A DNA stretch of 64,000 bases from Candidatus Methylophosphatis haderslevensis. Lineage in GTDB: Bacteria; Pseudomonadota; Gammaproteobacteria; Burkholderiales; Rhodocyclaceae. The DNA lies in assembly GCA_016711925.1 (NCBI GenBank), contig JADJSA010000013.1, positions 24,048 through 88,047 on the forward strand, in the 5' to 3' direction. Positions within the stretch are counted from its first letter, which is position 1. Each line of letters starts with the position of its first letter. Both the position numbers and the translations under genes were made by a program. Shown here piece by piece: positions 8,480 through 16,494 of this stretch. The notes beneath the pieces are model-generated. The model saw only the letters and a list, made by a program, of their open reading frames with translations, did not search any database and was not told where the DNA came from.

Positions 8480-9677
8480 GGAGCAGCTTTCCGAGGATGC
8501 GCCTGAACAATCCGCGCGTCGGGGCAGGCGCGGCGGGCAGCGCTGCCGGCGCAAGCGTGTCGGCGCTTTCGGCCGCTGCGATAGCCTGGCGTTCGAGCAG
8601 ACCCGCGGCATCCGCTGCGGCGCAGAGCGCAAGCACATAGCGTTGCGGCACGCCGAGCACCTTTGCGACCTCGATCGGTGTGAGGAAGCGCGTGACCCAG
8701 AGTGCGGCGATGCGCAGGGCCTGCGGCGTCACCGCACAGCGGGTGAAGTTGGGCCACCTCGTCAGCCTTACGCGGGCATGCGCGTCGATCGCGTTTGGCA
8801 ACCGCCCTTGCGACGACCACAGCGAGAGGTTCCACAGCATGGATTCGAGTCCGATTCGGCGCCAGTCTTTGGACGACTGGGGCACGGCTGCGATGGTATA
8901 GAACTGCAGCGTCGTGCCCGCGTCCGGGGCGCAGGCAGCACGCAGCGCGCCGTCGTCGAGGCGGGTAATCACCCGTGCCGGCTGCCCGGCGGTGCCGGCA
9001 TCGACGTAAAGCGCATCGGACAGCCCGGTCACCGTGACGGCCTTGCCATGAACACGCCCGTGGTCGACCGCAGCGCGAAAGGCTCCCAGCAAGCCGGACC
9101 GGTCATCGAAGTGCGTGCGTGCGCGGTCGAACTTGTCCGGCCGGCCCTGTACGAGGATGTCTTCGGCATCGCCGCAGCAGTCGTCCTCGCGGGAGATGCG
9201 CGGCTTGCGCGCAGGCGTGGCGTGCTCCACCGCTGCCGGCTTGCGTGCCTGCTCCGGCGCGCGGGCGGCTGGCGTCGGCTGCCCAGCGTCCTCGATCTTG
9301 CCGGCGCCGCTGTCGATCGGCTGAGTCGGCGCCGGGTCGGCCGCAACCGCAGCGCGCGCACGAATGTTGCGCACCGCTTCGAGCACGCCCTGAATGCTGA
9401 CCGGCTTTTTCAGCACAAGTCCATTGTCCGTCTGGATTTCGGACGAAGACAGGACCACCAGCGGAATTCCCGGATGCTCGGCGCTCAACCCTTGCAGCGT
9501 CTCTCTGCCGATAATCCGGTCTGCATCGACGATCAACACCTGTGCAAGCTTGGAAGATACGATCGCGAACTGGTCGCGCGCGAACCGTTCGATCGCCATG
9601 CCCACGGTGGCGGCGCTGCTTTCGCTCATGCGCGCGATGCCGACGCGAAACGGCTCGACTTTGGGCTGCGCCCTCAC
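8469..9677 (-). CDS. Degenerate receiver-domain protein with C-terminal extension
   Basis: The first ~105 residues resemble a response-regulator receiver: FRVGIAR as first strand, AQVLIVDADRIIG around the phospho-acceptor strand, PLVVLSSSE with the Thr/Ser position and VLKKPVS with the conserved Lys-Pro. The acidic pair normally found after strand 1 is missing, so phosphorylation is doubtful. A linker rich in Ala/Pro/Arg (about 110-160) leads to a ~230-residue C-terminal region I do not recognise. GTG 9677 overlaps the upstream stop as GTGA; an internal ATG at 9629 would cut into the receiver. The gene overlaps the GTPase gene, suggesting coupled synthesis of regulator and GTPase. Confidence 0.7.
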   Translation of the reverse strand: MRAQPKVEPFRVGIARMSESSAATVGMAIERFARDQFAIVSSKLAQVLIVDADRIIGRETLQGLSAEHPGIPLVVLSSSEIQTDNGLVLKKPVSIQGVLEAVRNIRARAAVAADPAPTQPIDSGAGKIEDAGQPTPAARAPEQARKPAAVEHATPARKPRISREDDCCGDAEDILVQGRPDKFDRARTHFDDRSGLLGAFRAAVDHGRVHGKAVTVTGLSDALYVDAGTAGQPARVITRLDDGALRAACAPDAGTTLQFYTIAAVPQSSKDWRRIGLESMLWNLSLWSSQGRLPNAIDAHARVRLTRWPNFTRCAVTPQALRIAALWVTRFLTPIEVAKVLGVPQRYVLALCAAADAAGLLERQAIAAAESADTLAPAALPAAPAPTRGLFRRILGKLLHAR

Positions 9678-10198
9678 GCCTTCGTCCCGCTTTCGTCGGA
9701 TTCGAGCGACCAGTCGAACCTGTCGTCGATTGTCGCCGCGCTGCCGCTGCCCGGCAGGCGCCGGATGAAGTCGAACGAACCAAGCACCGGACGGCACAAC
9801 AACGATTCGGCTCTGTCGGCGCTCGGGTCGTGCCAGGAGAGCCCGGCCTTCAGCGCGTCATGCAAGCTCTGGTAGCAGTTGCATTCGTGCAGCTCGGCGG
9901 CCAGGGTGCGCACGACGCGTTGGCGTAATTCGAGGCCCTTGTCCTGCACGGCAATGAACAGATCGATGGCCGCCGTCGCGGCTGCGGCGGCCTGTCCAAT
10001 GTCGCGGAGCAGCCAGATACGGCGCATGTGGCTGACCAGATCGGCGGGATTGCGCGCCACGCGCGACTCGAGGCAGCGCAAGGTCGCCCGGTTGTGCCAC
10101 TGCGCGGGCAGGCGAATTGCCGTGATGCCGGCCAAGCCGAATTCCGGGCTGGGGGCTGCCGGGACCGCGTCGGGCCGACCGGGGGTGCGGACGAACAA
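9674..10198 (-). CDS. Uncharacterised protein of the GTPase operon
   Basis: A 174-residue soluble protein without recognisable family. It is helix-rich in the middle (about 55-120, RIWLLRDIGQAAAAATAAID and following) and carries a conserved-looking ECNCYQSLHDAL segment with two cysteines. The frame begins at a TTG (10198) four bases after the upstream stop; no better ATG or GTG is available near the 5' end, so TTG initiation through coupling is the simplest reading. It ends in a GTGA overlap with the receiver-like gene. Confidence 0.6.
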   Translation of the reverse strand: MFVRTPGRPDAVPAAPSPEFGLAGITAIRLPAQWHNRATLRCLESRVARNPADLVSHMRRIWLLRDIGQAAAAATAAIDLFIAVQDKGLELRQRVVRTLAAELHECNCYQSLHDALKAGLSWHDPSADRAESLLCRPVLGSFDFIRRLPGSGSAATIDDRFDWSLESDESGTKA

Positions 10199-10202
10199 TG
10201 CG

Positions 10203-10949
10203 CTACTCCACCAGCGTGTCGATCAGATCGATCATGAACTCCACGTCTTCGCGATCGACCGCCTCCCAAACGTCCAGCCCGAGTCCGTCGAGCATCGACT
10301 TGCCTTTTGCGTCGTCGGCCATGGCGAGCAGGCCGTTGCGCAGCGTGTCCAGGTGCTGGCGCGCCGCCGGGCCGAGCAGCAGCAAGTGTTTGACCACATG
10401 AATCTGGCTGGTGACGAGCGGACGAAGGCTGTCGCGAATCAGCGGCGAGAACTTGGCATAGGCATCGGCGAGGAAAAAACCGACATCTGCCTCGCCATTC
10501 ATCAGCGCTTTGGCGACCAGAACGTAAGTTCTGCAGACCTTGCGTTCGACGTTTTGTCGATTCAGATCGGCCGGTTCGAGCAGGATCATTCCCATCATCT
10601 CGATGTCGGGGTCGTCGGTCGATACGACCCGCGCACCGGGCTTGAGCGCTTCGACTTCAATCACTTGGCCGGCAGCGGATACCGCCACCACAACCTCGTC
10701 CGATCTGCCGCGCGGCCTTGCCACGCCGACGAAACCCTTTTCCCGAACCAGCATTGCGGCATCGTAGGGATTGGCATAGATCAGGTCCACCCGGTCGTCG
10801 GCGATCGCTTTGCGCTGCGCGCCGAAGTCGTTGTAGATCTCGAGATGGATGCCGGTGCCGAGCGTCCTTTGCATCCAGGTGTTGAATATGTACCAGCCGG
10901 AAATGCGGTCGGCCGGGAAATCGGGGCTCACGGTAAATTGAAGGGTCAT
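10203..10949 (-). CDS. PhnD-like substrate-binding protein without signal peptide
   Basis: The 248-residue protein has the fold signature of PhnD/phosphonate-type ABC binding proteins: LQFTVSPDFPAD at the N-terminus, HLEIYNDFGAQRKAIADDRVDLIYANPYDAAML (about 35-67), ARVVSTDDPDIEMMGMILLE and NGEADVGFFLADAY. Unlike transported binding proteins it starts directly with the first strand at ATG 10949, with no signal peptide or lipobox, so it should stay in the cytosol. No transporter genes accompany it. Placed between a PAS protein and GTPase genes, it is probably a ligand sensor; that role is inference. Confidence 0.78.
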   Translation of the reverse strand: MTLQFTVSPDFPADRISGWYIFNTWMQRTLGTGIHLEIYNDFGAQRKAIADDRVDLIYANPYDAAMLVREKGFVGVARPRGRSDEVVVAVSAAGQVIEVEALKPGARVVSTDDPDIEMMGMILLEPADLNRQNVERKVCRTYVLVAKALMNGEADVGFFLADAYAKFSPLIRDSLRPLVTSQIHVVKHLLLLGPAARQHLDTLRNGLLAMADDAKGKSMLDGLGLDVWEAVDREDVEFMIDLIDTLVE

Positions 10950-10953
10950 CGCG

Positions 10954-11433
10954 CTATCCCTGATTCATGGTTCGGTACAGCGCCTCGGCTTCGCGGACCT
11001 TGGTGCGCGAGGGCTTGCGGCGCACCGAGGTGTAGCCGGCGATGATTCCATCGCGTACATTCGCCACCACGGTGGCATAAACCCAGTAGAAGCCGCCATC
11101 CTTGCGCAGATTCTTCACATAACCGTTCCACTTGGTCCCGCGAGTCACCGTATCCCAAAGATCCTTGAATGCCGCCGGCGGCATGTCGGGATGTCGCAGA
11201 ATCCAGTGCGGTTGGCCGATCAGTTCGGCTTCGGAGAAGCCCGACATTTCGACGAACGACTGGTTGCAGTTGGTGATGACCCCCGCGACGTCGGTGCGCG
11301 ATACGATCAACTTGCCCTCGGGAAACGGCGTTTCGATATCCGTCACCAGAACCCGGCGGCGACTGCCGTCGTAGTAGGCAAGGTTGTACTCGCGAAACTC
11401 TCCGGCGACATCCGCCGGTTCCATGTCTTTCAC
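10954..11433 (-). CDS. Single PAS-domain protein (Aer-like)
   Basis: The 159-residue protein is one PAS domain (about 40-140) of the aerotaxis-receptor type: LIVSRTDVAGVITNCNQSFVEMSGFSEAELIGQPHWILRHPDMP, then WNGYVKNLRKDGGFYWVYATV. In Aer this domain binds FAD and senses redox state. Here it has no attached output domain or membrane segment. GTG 11433, behind a G-rich stretch, was chosen; ATG 11424 is an alternative. It lies 13 nt after the roadblock gene and 4 nt before the PhnD-like gene. Confidence 0.82.
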   Translation of the reverse strand: MKDMEPADVAGEFREYNLAYYDGSRRRVLVTDIETPFPEGKLIVSRTDVAGVITNCNQSFVEMSGFSEAELIGQPHWILRHPDMPPAAFKDLWDTVTRGTKWNGYVKNLRKDGGFYWVYATVVANVRDGIIAGYTSVRRKPSRTKVREAEALYRTMNQG

Positions 11434-11446
11434 GGTTGCCCCCGGC

Positions 11447-11812
11447 TCAGAGGAGAATCTTGGTCAGTGCCTCGGCCGCGCGCTTGACGTCGAGGAAAAT
11501 CAGGCCGAGCTTTGCCTTGGGTTTAGCCAGCACCGTGAGCACTGCGTTCGGGCCGGCGTGCGTCATGATGACGAAACCGCTCTCACCCTTGATCAATACC
11601 TGTTCGAGCGATCCGCGGGCCAGTTCCTGCGCGGTCCGGTCGCCAAGCGACAGCATGGCGGCGCTCATCGCGCCGACGCGGTCTTCGTCCACCGTGCCGG
11701 GAAGCAGCGCGGCCATCATCAGACCATCGGTTGAAATCACAGCGGAAGCCTCAATGTCGGCCGAAGTGCCGTTGAGGTCGTTGAGGATTGACGTCAGCAT
11801 TTCCGATCGCAT
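11447..11812 (-). CDS. Roadblock/LC7-domain protein (MglB-like)
   Basis: The 121-residue protein is a single roadblock/LC7 domain: a leading helix (MLTSILNDLNGTS), EASAVISTDGLMMAALLP, the helix with RVGAMSAAMLSLGDRTAQEL, and VLIKGESGFVIMTHAGPNAVLTVLA. Such proteins dimerise and act on Ras-like GTPases. ATG 11812 has AAGGGA at good spacing; the open frame upstream to 11992 shows no conserved sequence. It is the first gene of the seven-gene operon. Confidence 0.88.
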   Translation of the reverse strand: MRSEMLTSILNDLNGTSADIEASAVISTDGLMMAALLPGTVDEDRVGAMSAAMLSLGDRTAQELARGSLEQVLIKGESGFVIMTHAGPNAVLTVLAKPKAKLGLIFLDVKRAAEALTKILL

Positions 11813-12198
11813 TTTTGATTTTTCCCTTGTGATTGATGAGTCCGCGCTGGAGTATTGCGCCTCCGACTGCAGGTCGGCGAACACGCCAACCGGATCACCG
11901 GTCTGCCGCTCGCTGCCCAGCCGCACGAACGATAGCTGAGTGGCATCCTTGGGTGGCGGGCAAACCGCACATCGGGCGGTATCGGAATGCAACAGTTCGT
12001 GTCAATTGCGCTATTGGTGTCAAATCCTCCACAGCTTGCCGGGTCACCGGCGGATGCGGGCAGTGGCTGCGCCGCAGATGCGCCAGGTGCCGTCGCAGAC
12101 TGCGGCGCGGCGTGTGGATGCAGGCTGACCGCGGTCTGAATACCGCCGCCAGCCGCGCATGCGGTCAATGCGTGCGCTTGCCTCACGACGCGGCCGGG
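11813..12198. other. Intergenic region upstream of the GTPase operon
   Basis: About 390 bases without a gene between norF and the roadblock gene, both on the minus strand. It should contain the operon promoter. Two TTGACA hexamers on the minus strand, 18 bp apart (12005-12000 and 12023-12018), are the only notable elements. Confidence 0.45.
11978..12005 (-). promoter_or_regulatory. Candidate sigma-70 promoter of the GTPase operon
   Basis: A perfect -35 hexamer TTGACA (12005-12000) is followed after 16 bp by GATACC (11983-11978), which keeps three of the six -10 positions. It lies about 170 bp upstream of the roadblock ATG. A second TTGACA 18 bp upstream makes a direct repeat that could also be an activator site. 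Confidence 0.3.
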
Positions 12199-12474
12199 TT
12201 AGCGTCCGAGGCACCAGGCAAGGCCCGTGAGCGCCGTCACGACGCCCAGCCAGCCCAGGACGATGCCGCGCCACAGGTGCGCGGTGCCGCGCAGTCCCAT
12301 GTAGTCGAGCGCGATCAGGCGGCCCTTGAACAAGGTCAGCAAGGCAAGGATCGCCGCGATCGGCGCGGCGCGATCGACGCTTTGCCAGAATTCGCCTGCA
12401 AGCAGCATGGCGCCGGTGGCCAGCAACAGTGCGATCCATACCATGGTCAGTCGGCGACCGGTCGGCGCGATCAT
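12199..12474 (-). CDS. norF: NorF-like small membrane protein
   Basis: The 91-residue protein has three hydrophobic helices (about 10-28, 37-50 and 68-89) and resembles the cytochrome-oxidase-subunit-IV-like NorF of nor clusters. ATG 12474 overlaps the norE stop as ATGA. NorE and NorF are accessory proteins that improve NO reductase activity but are not subunits of the purified enzyme. A larger frame covering this region (to 12996) is mostly antisense-quality and was not used. Confidence 0.8.
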   Translation of the reverse strand: MIAPTGRRLTMVWIALLLATGAMLLAGEFWQSVDRAAPIAAILALLTLFKGRLIALDYMGLRGTAHLWRGIVLGWLGVVTALTGLAWCLGR

Positions 12475-13073
12475 CGGAGCACATACACCAGAGGAAACAG
12501 CACGATCCACACCAGGTCCACCATGTGCCAGTAGGCGGCACCGCTTTCCAGCCCGTTCATGTTGCCGCGGTGGTAGTCGCCGCGCCGCGTTTGCACTGCG
12601 AGCACGGCGAGCACCACCATGCCGAGAATCACGTGCATGAAGTGAAAGAAGGTCAGCGACAGGTAGAACATGTAGAAGGTGTTGGTCGATAGCGATATGC
12701 CGGCGCCGAACTTGTCGGCGTATTCGGCGCCCTTGACCAGCAGGAAGCCGGCGCCGCAGGCGAGCGCGGCGAGCACCCAGCGCGTTCCGATGCGCGAGGC
12801 GCCGTGTTCGGCGGCGCGCACCGCGCGGGCAACACAAAAGCTGCTGGTAATCAGCAACACGGTATTGACCGCGCCGGCCCGGCGATCGAGCGTGCCCTGC
12901 ATCGCATCGAACAACTCCACATGACGCATGCGGGTGAACGCGTAGGCGAGGAAGAACACACCGAAGGCCAGCAACTCGGCGAAGATGAACACCCATACCG
13001 CGAGATCGCCGGGCGGATAGGCGCTTGTTGGCGGCACGGTCATTGGATCAGGGTTCTGGGCGCCGGGATTCAT
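12471..13073 (-). CDS. norE: NorE, cytochrome c oxidase subunit III-like protein
   Basis: The 200-residue membrane protein has five helices and the subunit-III signature: DLAVWVFIFAELLAFGVFF at the N-terminus, then VNTVLLITSSFCVARAV, FLLVKGAEY, FYMFYLSLTFFHFMHVILGM and AAYWHMVDLVWIVLFPLVYVLR. I used ATG 13073; ATG 13043 (MTVPPTSAYPPGDLAV) is equally credible, and neither has a strong Shine-Dalgarno. It is 157 nt from norB with a terminator between, so norEF probably has its own promoter. Confidence 0.88.
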   Translation of the reverse strand: MNPGAQNPDPMTVPPTSAYPPGDLAVWVFIFAELLAFGVFFLAYAFTRMRHVELFDAMQGTLDRRAGAVNTVLLITSSFCVARAVRAAEHGASRIGTRWVLAALACGAGFLLVKGAEYADKFGAGISLSTNTFYMFYLSLTFFHFMHVILGMVVLAVLAVQTRRGDYHRGNMNGLESGAAYWHMVDLVWIVLFPLVYVLR

Positions 13074-13156
13074 CTTCGAGTATCGATAGGCACTGGCCGG
13101 ATCGCGGCCCGGATGGCGGGGCCATCTGCACGAACAGGCTGCAGGGTGTGGCGGCC

Positions 13157-13186
13157 AAAGAAAACGGCCCGGCATGGGCCGGGCCG
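13157..13186 (-). terminator. Intrinsic terminator after norCB
   Basis: On the minus strand a perfect 9-bp GC stem (13186-13178 with 13173-13165, loop of 4) is followed directly by TTTTCTTT. It lies 44 bp after the norB stop and should end the norCB transcript before norE. Confidence 0.8.
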
Positions 13187-13229
13187 CACTGGTGTCTGCG
13201 GTGCCCCAGGGGACATCGCCCGCGCACGC

Positions 13230-14609
13230 TCAGGCGGCGGAAGTTTTCTCCCGGCCCGAAACAAAGAAGCTGACGATGTAGAGCACCAACCCGACCAGGA
13301 ACAACACGCCGGTGCCTTCACGCAGCCAGTAGAACAGCGAGATCTGCTCCTGCGCCTGCATGAACGGGATCGGCGTGCTGGAGAAGCGCTGCAGCCACAC
13401 CTGCAGGATGCCCGCCGCGGTGAGAAACAGCGTGATGAACACCATCGAGACGGTCATCAGCCAGAAGCTCCACATCTCGACCACCTGGGCGCGATTGCTG
13501 TTGGCCGCCCGGCCGCGCATGATCGGCATCGCGTAGCTGATGATCGTCAAAACCACCATCGCATAGGCGCCATAAAACGCCATGTGACCGTGCGCAGCGG
13601 TCACCTGTGTGCCGTGAGTGTAGTAGTTGACCGGTGCCAGCGTATGCAGGAAACCCCACACGCCGGCGCCGAGGAAGGACATCACGGCAGTGCCCAGCGC
13701 CCACAGCGTGGCGGCCTGGTTCGGGTGCTCGCGGCGGCGGCGGTTGACCATGTTGAAGGCGAACACCGTCATTGCGAAGAAGGGTATCGGCTCCAGTGCC
13801 GAGAACACCGAACCCCACCACTGCCAGTACTCGGGGGCGCCGATCCAGTAGTAATGGTGGCCGGTGCCGATGATGCCGGTGACCAGCGTCAGTGTGACGA
13901 TGACGTACAGCCACTTCTCGATCACCTCGCGGTCGACGCCGGTCACCTTGATCAGCACGAACGCCAGCAGCGAGCCGAGAATGAGTTCCCAGACGCCTTC
14001 GACCCAGAGGTGAACCACCCACCACCAATAGAACTTGTCCTTGACCAGGTTCGACGGGTTGTAGAACGAGAACAGGAAGAATATCGCCAGGCCCCACAGG
14101 CCGAGCAACAGCACCATCGAGATCGCGGTCTTCTTGCCCTTGAGCACGGTCATCGTGATGTTGAAAAGGAATGCCAGTGCGACCACGACAATCCCCAGCT
14201 TGGTCGGCAACGGCTGTTCGAGGAATTCGCGCCCCATGGTTTCGAGCAGATCGTTGCCGGTCATTTGCGCCAGGGTGGCGTAGGGCACCGCGAGGTAGCC
14301 GACGATGGTCAGCGCGCCGGCGATCAGGAAGATCCAGAACAGCGCCACTGCCAGCTTGGGGCTGAAAAGCTCGGTTTCCGATTCCTCGGGTACCAGGTAG
14401 TAGGCGCCGCCCATGAAACCGAACAGCAGCCACACGATCAGCAGGTTGGTGTGCACCATCCGCGCAACGTTGAACGGAATGGCCGGGAACAGGAAGTCGC
14501 CCACAACGTACTGCAGGCCCATGATCAGGCCGAACAGCACCTGACCGGCGAACAGGCCGATCGCCGCCATGAAATACAGTTTGGCGACGGCTTGGGATTT
14601 GTATTGCAT
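13230..14609 (-). CDS. norB: Nitric oxide reductase large subunit NorB (cNOR)
   Basis: NorB carries low-spin heme b and the heme b3/FeB centre that reduces 2 NO to N2O in the cytoplasmic membrane. The 459-residue protein has 12 predicted helices and the expected ligands: RMVHTNLLIVWL near residue 52, HLWVEGVWE, the TGHHYYWIG pair and AAHGHMAFYGAY. Its length is normal, and without the quinol-oxidising N-terminal extension it is the cytochrome c-dependent type. Two ATGs compete: AGAAGGAG abuts the one at 14615 but stands 6-7 nt before the one at 14609, so MQYKSQAVAK from 14609 is chosen, which is also the usual NorB start. Confidence 0.97.
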   Translation of the reverse strand: MQYKSQAVAKLYFMAAIGLFAGQVLFGLIMGLQYVVGDFLFPAIPFNVARMVHTNLLIVWLLFGFMGGAYYLVPEESETELFSPKLAVALFWIFLIAGALTIVGYLAVPYATLAQMTGNDLLETMGREFLEQPLPTKLGIVVVALAFLFNITMTVLKGKKTAISMVLLLGLWGLAIFFLFSFYNPSNLVKDKFYWWWVVHLWVEGVWELILGSLLAFVLIKVTGVDREVIEKWLYVIVTLTLVTGIIGTGHHYYWIGAPEYWQWWGSVFSALEPIPFFAMTVFAFNMVNRRRREHPNQAATLWALGTAVMSFLGAGVWGFLHTLAPVNYYTHGTQVTAAHGHMAFYGAYAMVVLTIISYAMPIMRGRAANSNRAQVVEMWSFWLMTVSMVFITLFLTAAGILQVWLQRFSSTPIPFMQAQEQISLFYWLREGTGVLFLVGLVLYIVSFFVSGREKTSAA

Positions 14610-14640
14610 TGTCATCTCCTTCTCGGATCGTCGCGCGGGA

Positions 14641-15066
14641 TCAACCTTCGATATTTGGCGGCCATTTCGCCGTATTGATTTCCGATGTGTACTTGAGGAA
14701 TGCGACGATATCGTCCAGTTCCTTGTCGCTCAGGTTGAACTGCGGCATCTGCCGGCGGCCCGGGGCGCCGGTCGGCTGCGACTTGATCCAGGCCTTGATG
14801 AAATCGCCGCCGCGGCGCTTGTACACGTTGCCCAGTTCGGGTGCGAAGTAGGCGCCCTCGCCAAGCAGCGTATGGCAGCCGATGCAATTGCGCGTCTCCC
14901 AGATCTTCTTGCCGGCAATGACCGAGGGCGTGAGATTTGCGCGGTTGTCGCGTGCCGGCAGCGCGCTGTTGGTGTCGAATGCCAGCGCGAGAAACAGCAG
15001 GAAGAAGAACACCGTCCCACCGTAAAAGATGTTTCGCGCCATCGATTTTGTGAATGTCCCGCTCAT
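14641..15066 (-). CDS. norC: Nitric oxide reductase cytochrome c subunit NorC
   Basis: NorC is the membrane-anchored mono-heme cytochrome c that passes electrons to NorB. The 141-residue protein has one N-terminal membrane anchor (about 13-30, FYGGTVFFFLLFLALAF), the heme motif CIGCH at 61-65 and a likely axial Met in GRRQMPQFNLS. The upstream ATG at 15078 is ignored because GGGAGGG stands in proper position before ATG 15066. norB follows after 31 nt. A strong FNR/Dnr-type box lies upstream at 15139-15154. Confidence 0.96.
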   Translation of the reverse strand: MSGTFTKSMARNIFYGGTVFFFLLFLALAFDTNSALPARDNRANLTPSVIAGKKIWETRNCIGCHTLLGEGAYFAPELGNVYKRRGGDFIKAWIKSQPTGAPGRRQMPQFNLSDKELDDIVAFLKYTSEINTAKWPPNIEG

Positions 15067-15138
15067 GGGCCCTCCCATAGGTCCGAAGCTGCACCTGGCA
15101 GCGTTCGGGCCATGCTACGGCCTGCGTGCCGGGGTCTC

Positions 15139-15154
15139 CTTGACCGGAATCAAG
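15139..15154. promoter_or_regulatory. FNR/Dnr-type box upstream of norCB
   Basis: CTTGACCGGAATCAAG is an inverted repeat (CTTGA/TCAAG) that matches the FNR/Dnr/NnrR consensus TTGAT-N4-ATCAA in nine of ten defined positions. Its centre is about 80 bp upstream of the norC ATG, compatible with a class-II activator site at -41.5 and a leader of about 40 nt. Dnr/NnrR-type NO sensors commonly activate norCB through such sites. Confidence 0.75.
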
Positions 15155-15350
15155 CACCTGCAGTGCGGGTTGGCGTCACATGGCAACCGGCAGCGCCGTT
15201 TTCAGTCGCCGTGCCGGATCGCAACCGCGGGGCACGACACATGCCACATCCTGAGGCCGCTGGGCACCGACAATCCCCTTCGGCGGATTCCGTCTCTCGA
15301 TGCCGGCCCCCGGTTTTGAATTGGCCCGGGCCGGGGCATGCGGTCGTCGA

Positions 15351-16400
15351 TCAGGCTGCTTTGCCCGACGGACGGGCGACTCGCAGTTCGTGGTTGAGCC
15401 AGAGCAGAACTGCGAGCACTACCATCGCCCCGCCCTGATGCGCAGTGCCGAGCGCCACGGGCACCGCCAGCAGCAGCGTCGCGATGCCAAGCGAAATCTG
15501 CGCCGCCACCAGCAGGAGCAACAGGTCGGCCAGTTGCCGCACCTTGACGGAGATCGCTGCCGAGCGCGTCTTCGTCCAGAACCAGGGAACGAGAATCGCC
15601 AGCAGCCAGGCCCCTGCACGGTGATCGAACTGGACCAGCGCCATGTTGTTGAAGAAGTTCAGGTACCACGGTTCGATCGAGAAGCTCTCCGGCGGCAGCA
15701 CATGGCCGTTCATCAGCGGGAAGGTGTTGTAGGCCTTGCCGGCGCGAATGCCGGCGACGAATGCGCCGGAGACGACCATGTAAAAGATCAATAGCCCAAG
15801 CCAGAACCCGAAGCGCTGCAAGTCATGGGTTGCCGGATCGCGCGCCGTCTCCCCCCGTTCGGCACCCAGACCCAGTGCCACCCACATCATCGACATGAAA
15901 ATCAGGAAGGCCAGCGACAGATGCGCCGCGAGCCGGTATTGACTCACTCGCGGGTCATCGACCAGGCCGCTCTTGACCATGAACCAGCCCATCGCGCCCT
16001 GCGCCGCGCCGAGCAGGAATATCCCGAGCAATTTCAGCATGAGCGGCCGGTCGATTCGCCGGCGCCAGGCGAAGTAGAGAAACGGCAGCAAAAACACTAC
16101 GCCGACAAGGCGCCCGAGCAGGCGATGCAGGTACTCCCAGAAGAAGATGCCCTTGAACTCGTCGAGCGACATCTGGTGATTCACCTTCTGGAACTCGGGC
16201 GTCCGCTTGTACTTGTCGAAAGCCTCGTCCCACTCCGCCTGGTTGAGCGGCGGCATGATGCCGATGATCGGCTTCCACTCGACAATCGACAGGCCGGAAT
16301 GCGTCAGGCGCGTCACGCCGCCGACGACCAGAATGGCGAATACCATGGCGCTGCAGACGAAGAGCCAGAGCGCGATTTGTCGGCGAGACGCGTAGTCCAT
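15351..16400 (-). CDS. ctaA: Heme A synthase CtaA/Cox15
   Basis: CtaA oxidises the C8 methyl of heme O to make heme A for aa3-type cytochrome oxidases in the inner membrane. The 349-residue protein has eight predicted helices and the family motifs GGVTRLTHSGLSIVEWKP, FFWEYLHRLLGRLVG, AQGAMGWFMVKSGL and VQFDHRAGAWLL with conserved histidines. ATG 16400 is used; a TTG 27 nt upstream is also in frame but lacks support. It lies upstream of norC on the same strand but has about 280 bp and the FNR/Dnr-type box in between. Confidence 0.93.
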   Translation of the reverse strand: MDYASRRQIALWLFVCSAMVFAILVVGGVTRLTHSGLSIVEWKPIIGIMPPLNQAEWDEAFDKYKRTPEFQKVNHQMSLDEFKGIFFWEYLHRLLGRLVGVVFLLPFLYFAWRRRIDRPLMLKLLGIFLLGAAQGAMGWFMVKSGLVDDPRVSQYRLAAHLSLAFLIFMSMMWVALGLGAERGETARDPATHDLQRFGFWLGLLIFYMVVSGAFVAGIRAGKAYNTFPLMNGHVLPPESFSIEPWYLNFFNNMALVQFDHRAGAWLLAILVPWFWTKTRSAAISVKVRQLADLLLLLVAAQISLGIATLLLAVPVALGTAHQGGAMVVLAVLLWLNHELRVARPSGKAA

Positions 16401-16494
16401 AAAACGATTCCGGAGCGGAATCAGCAAGAGTGTCGGAAACTGCCGGCGTGCGGCAGGCGCTGATTATAAGCGAGGCTGCCGCGCGCGACCGGCC

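Noticed and set aside
12804..14678. 624-codon ORF on the plus strand
   Set aside because: Antisense to norE and norB, rich in His/Gln/Arg, no homology pattern.
15300..15335. GC-rich inverted repeat after ctaA as terminator
   Set aside because: The stem is imperfect and no T-run follows on the minus strand, so I did not list it.
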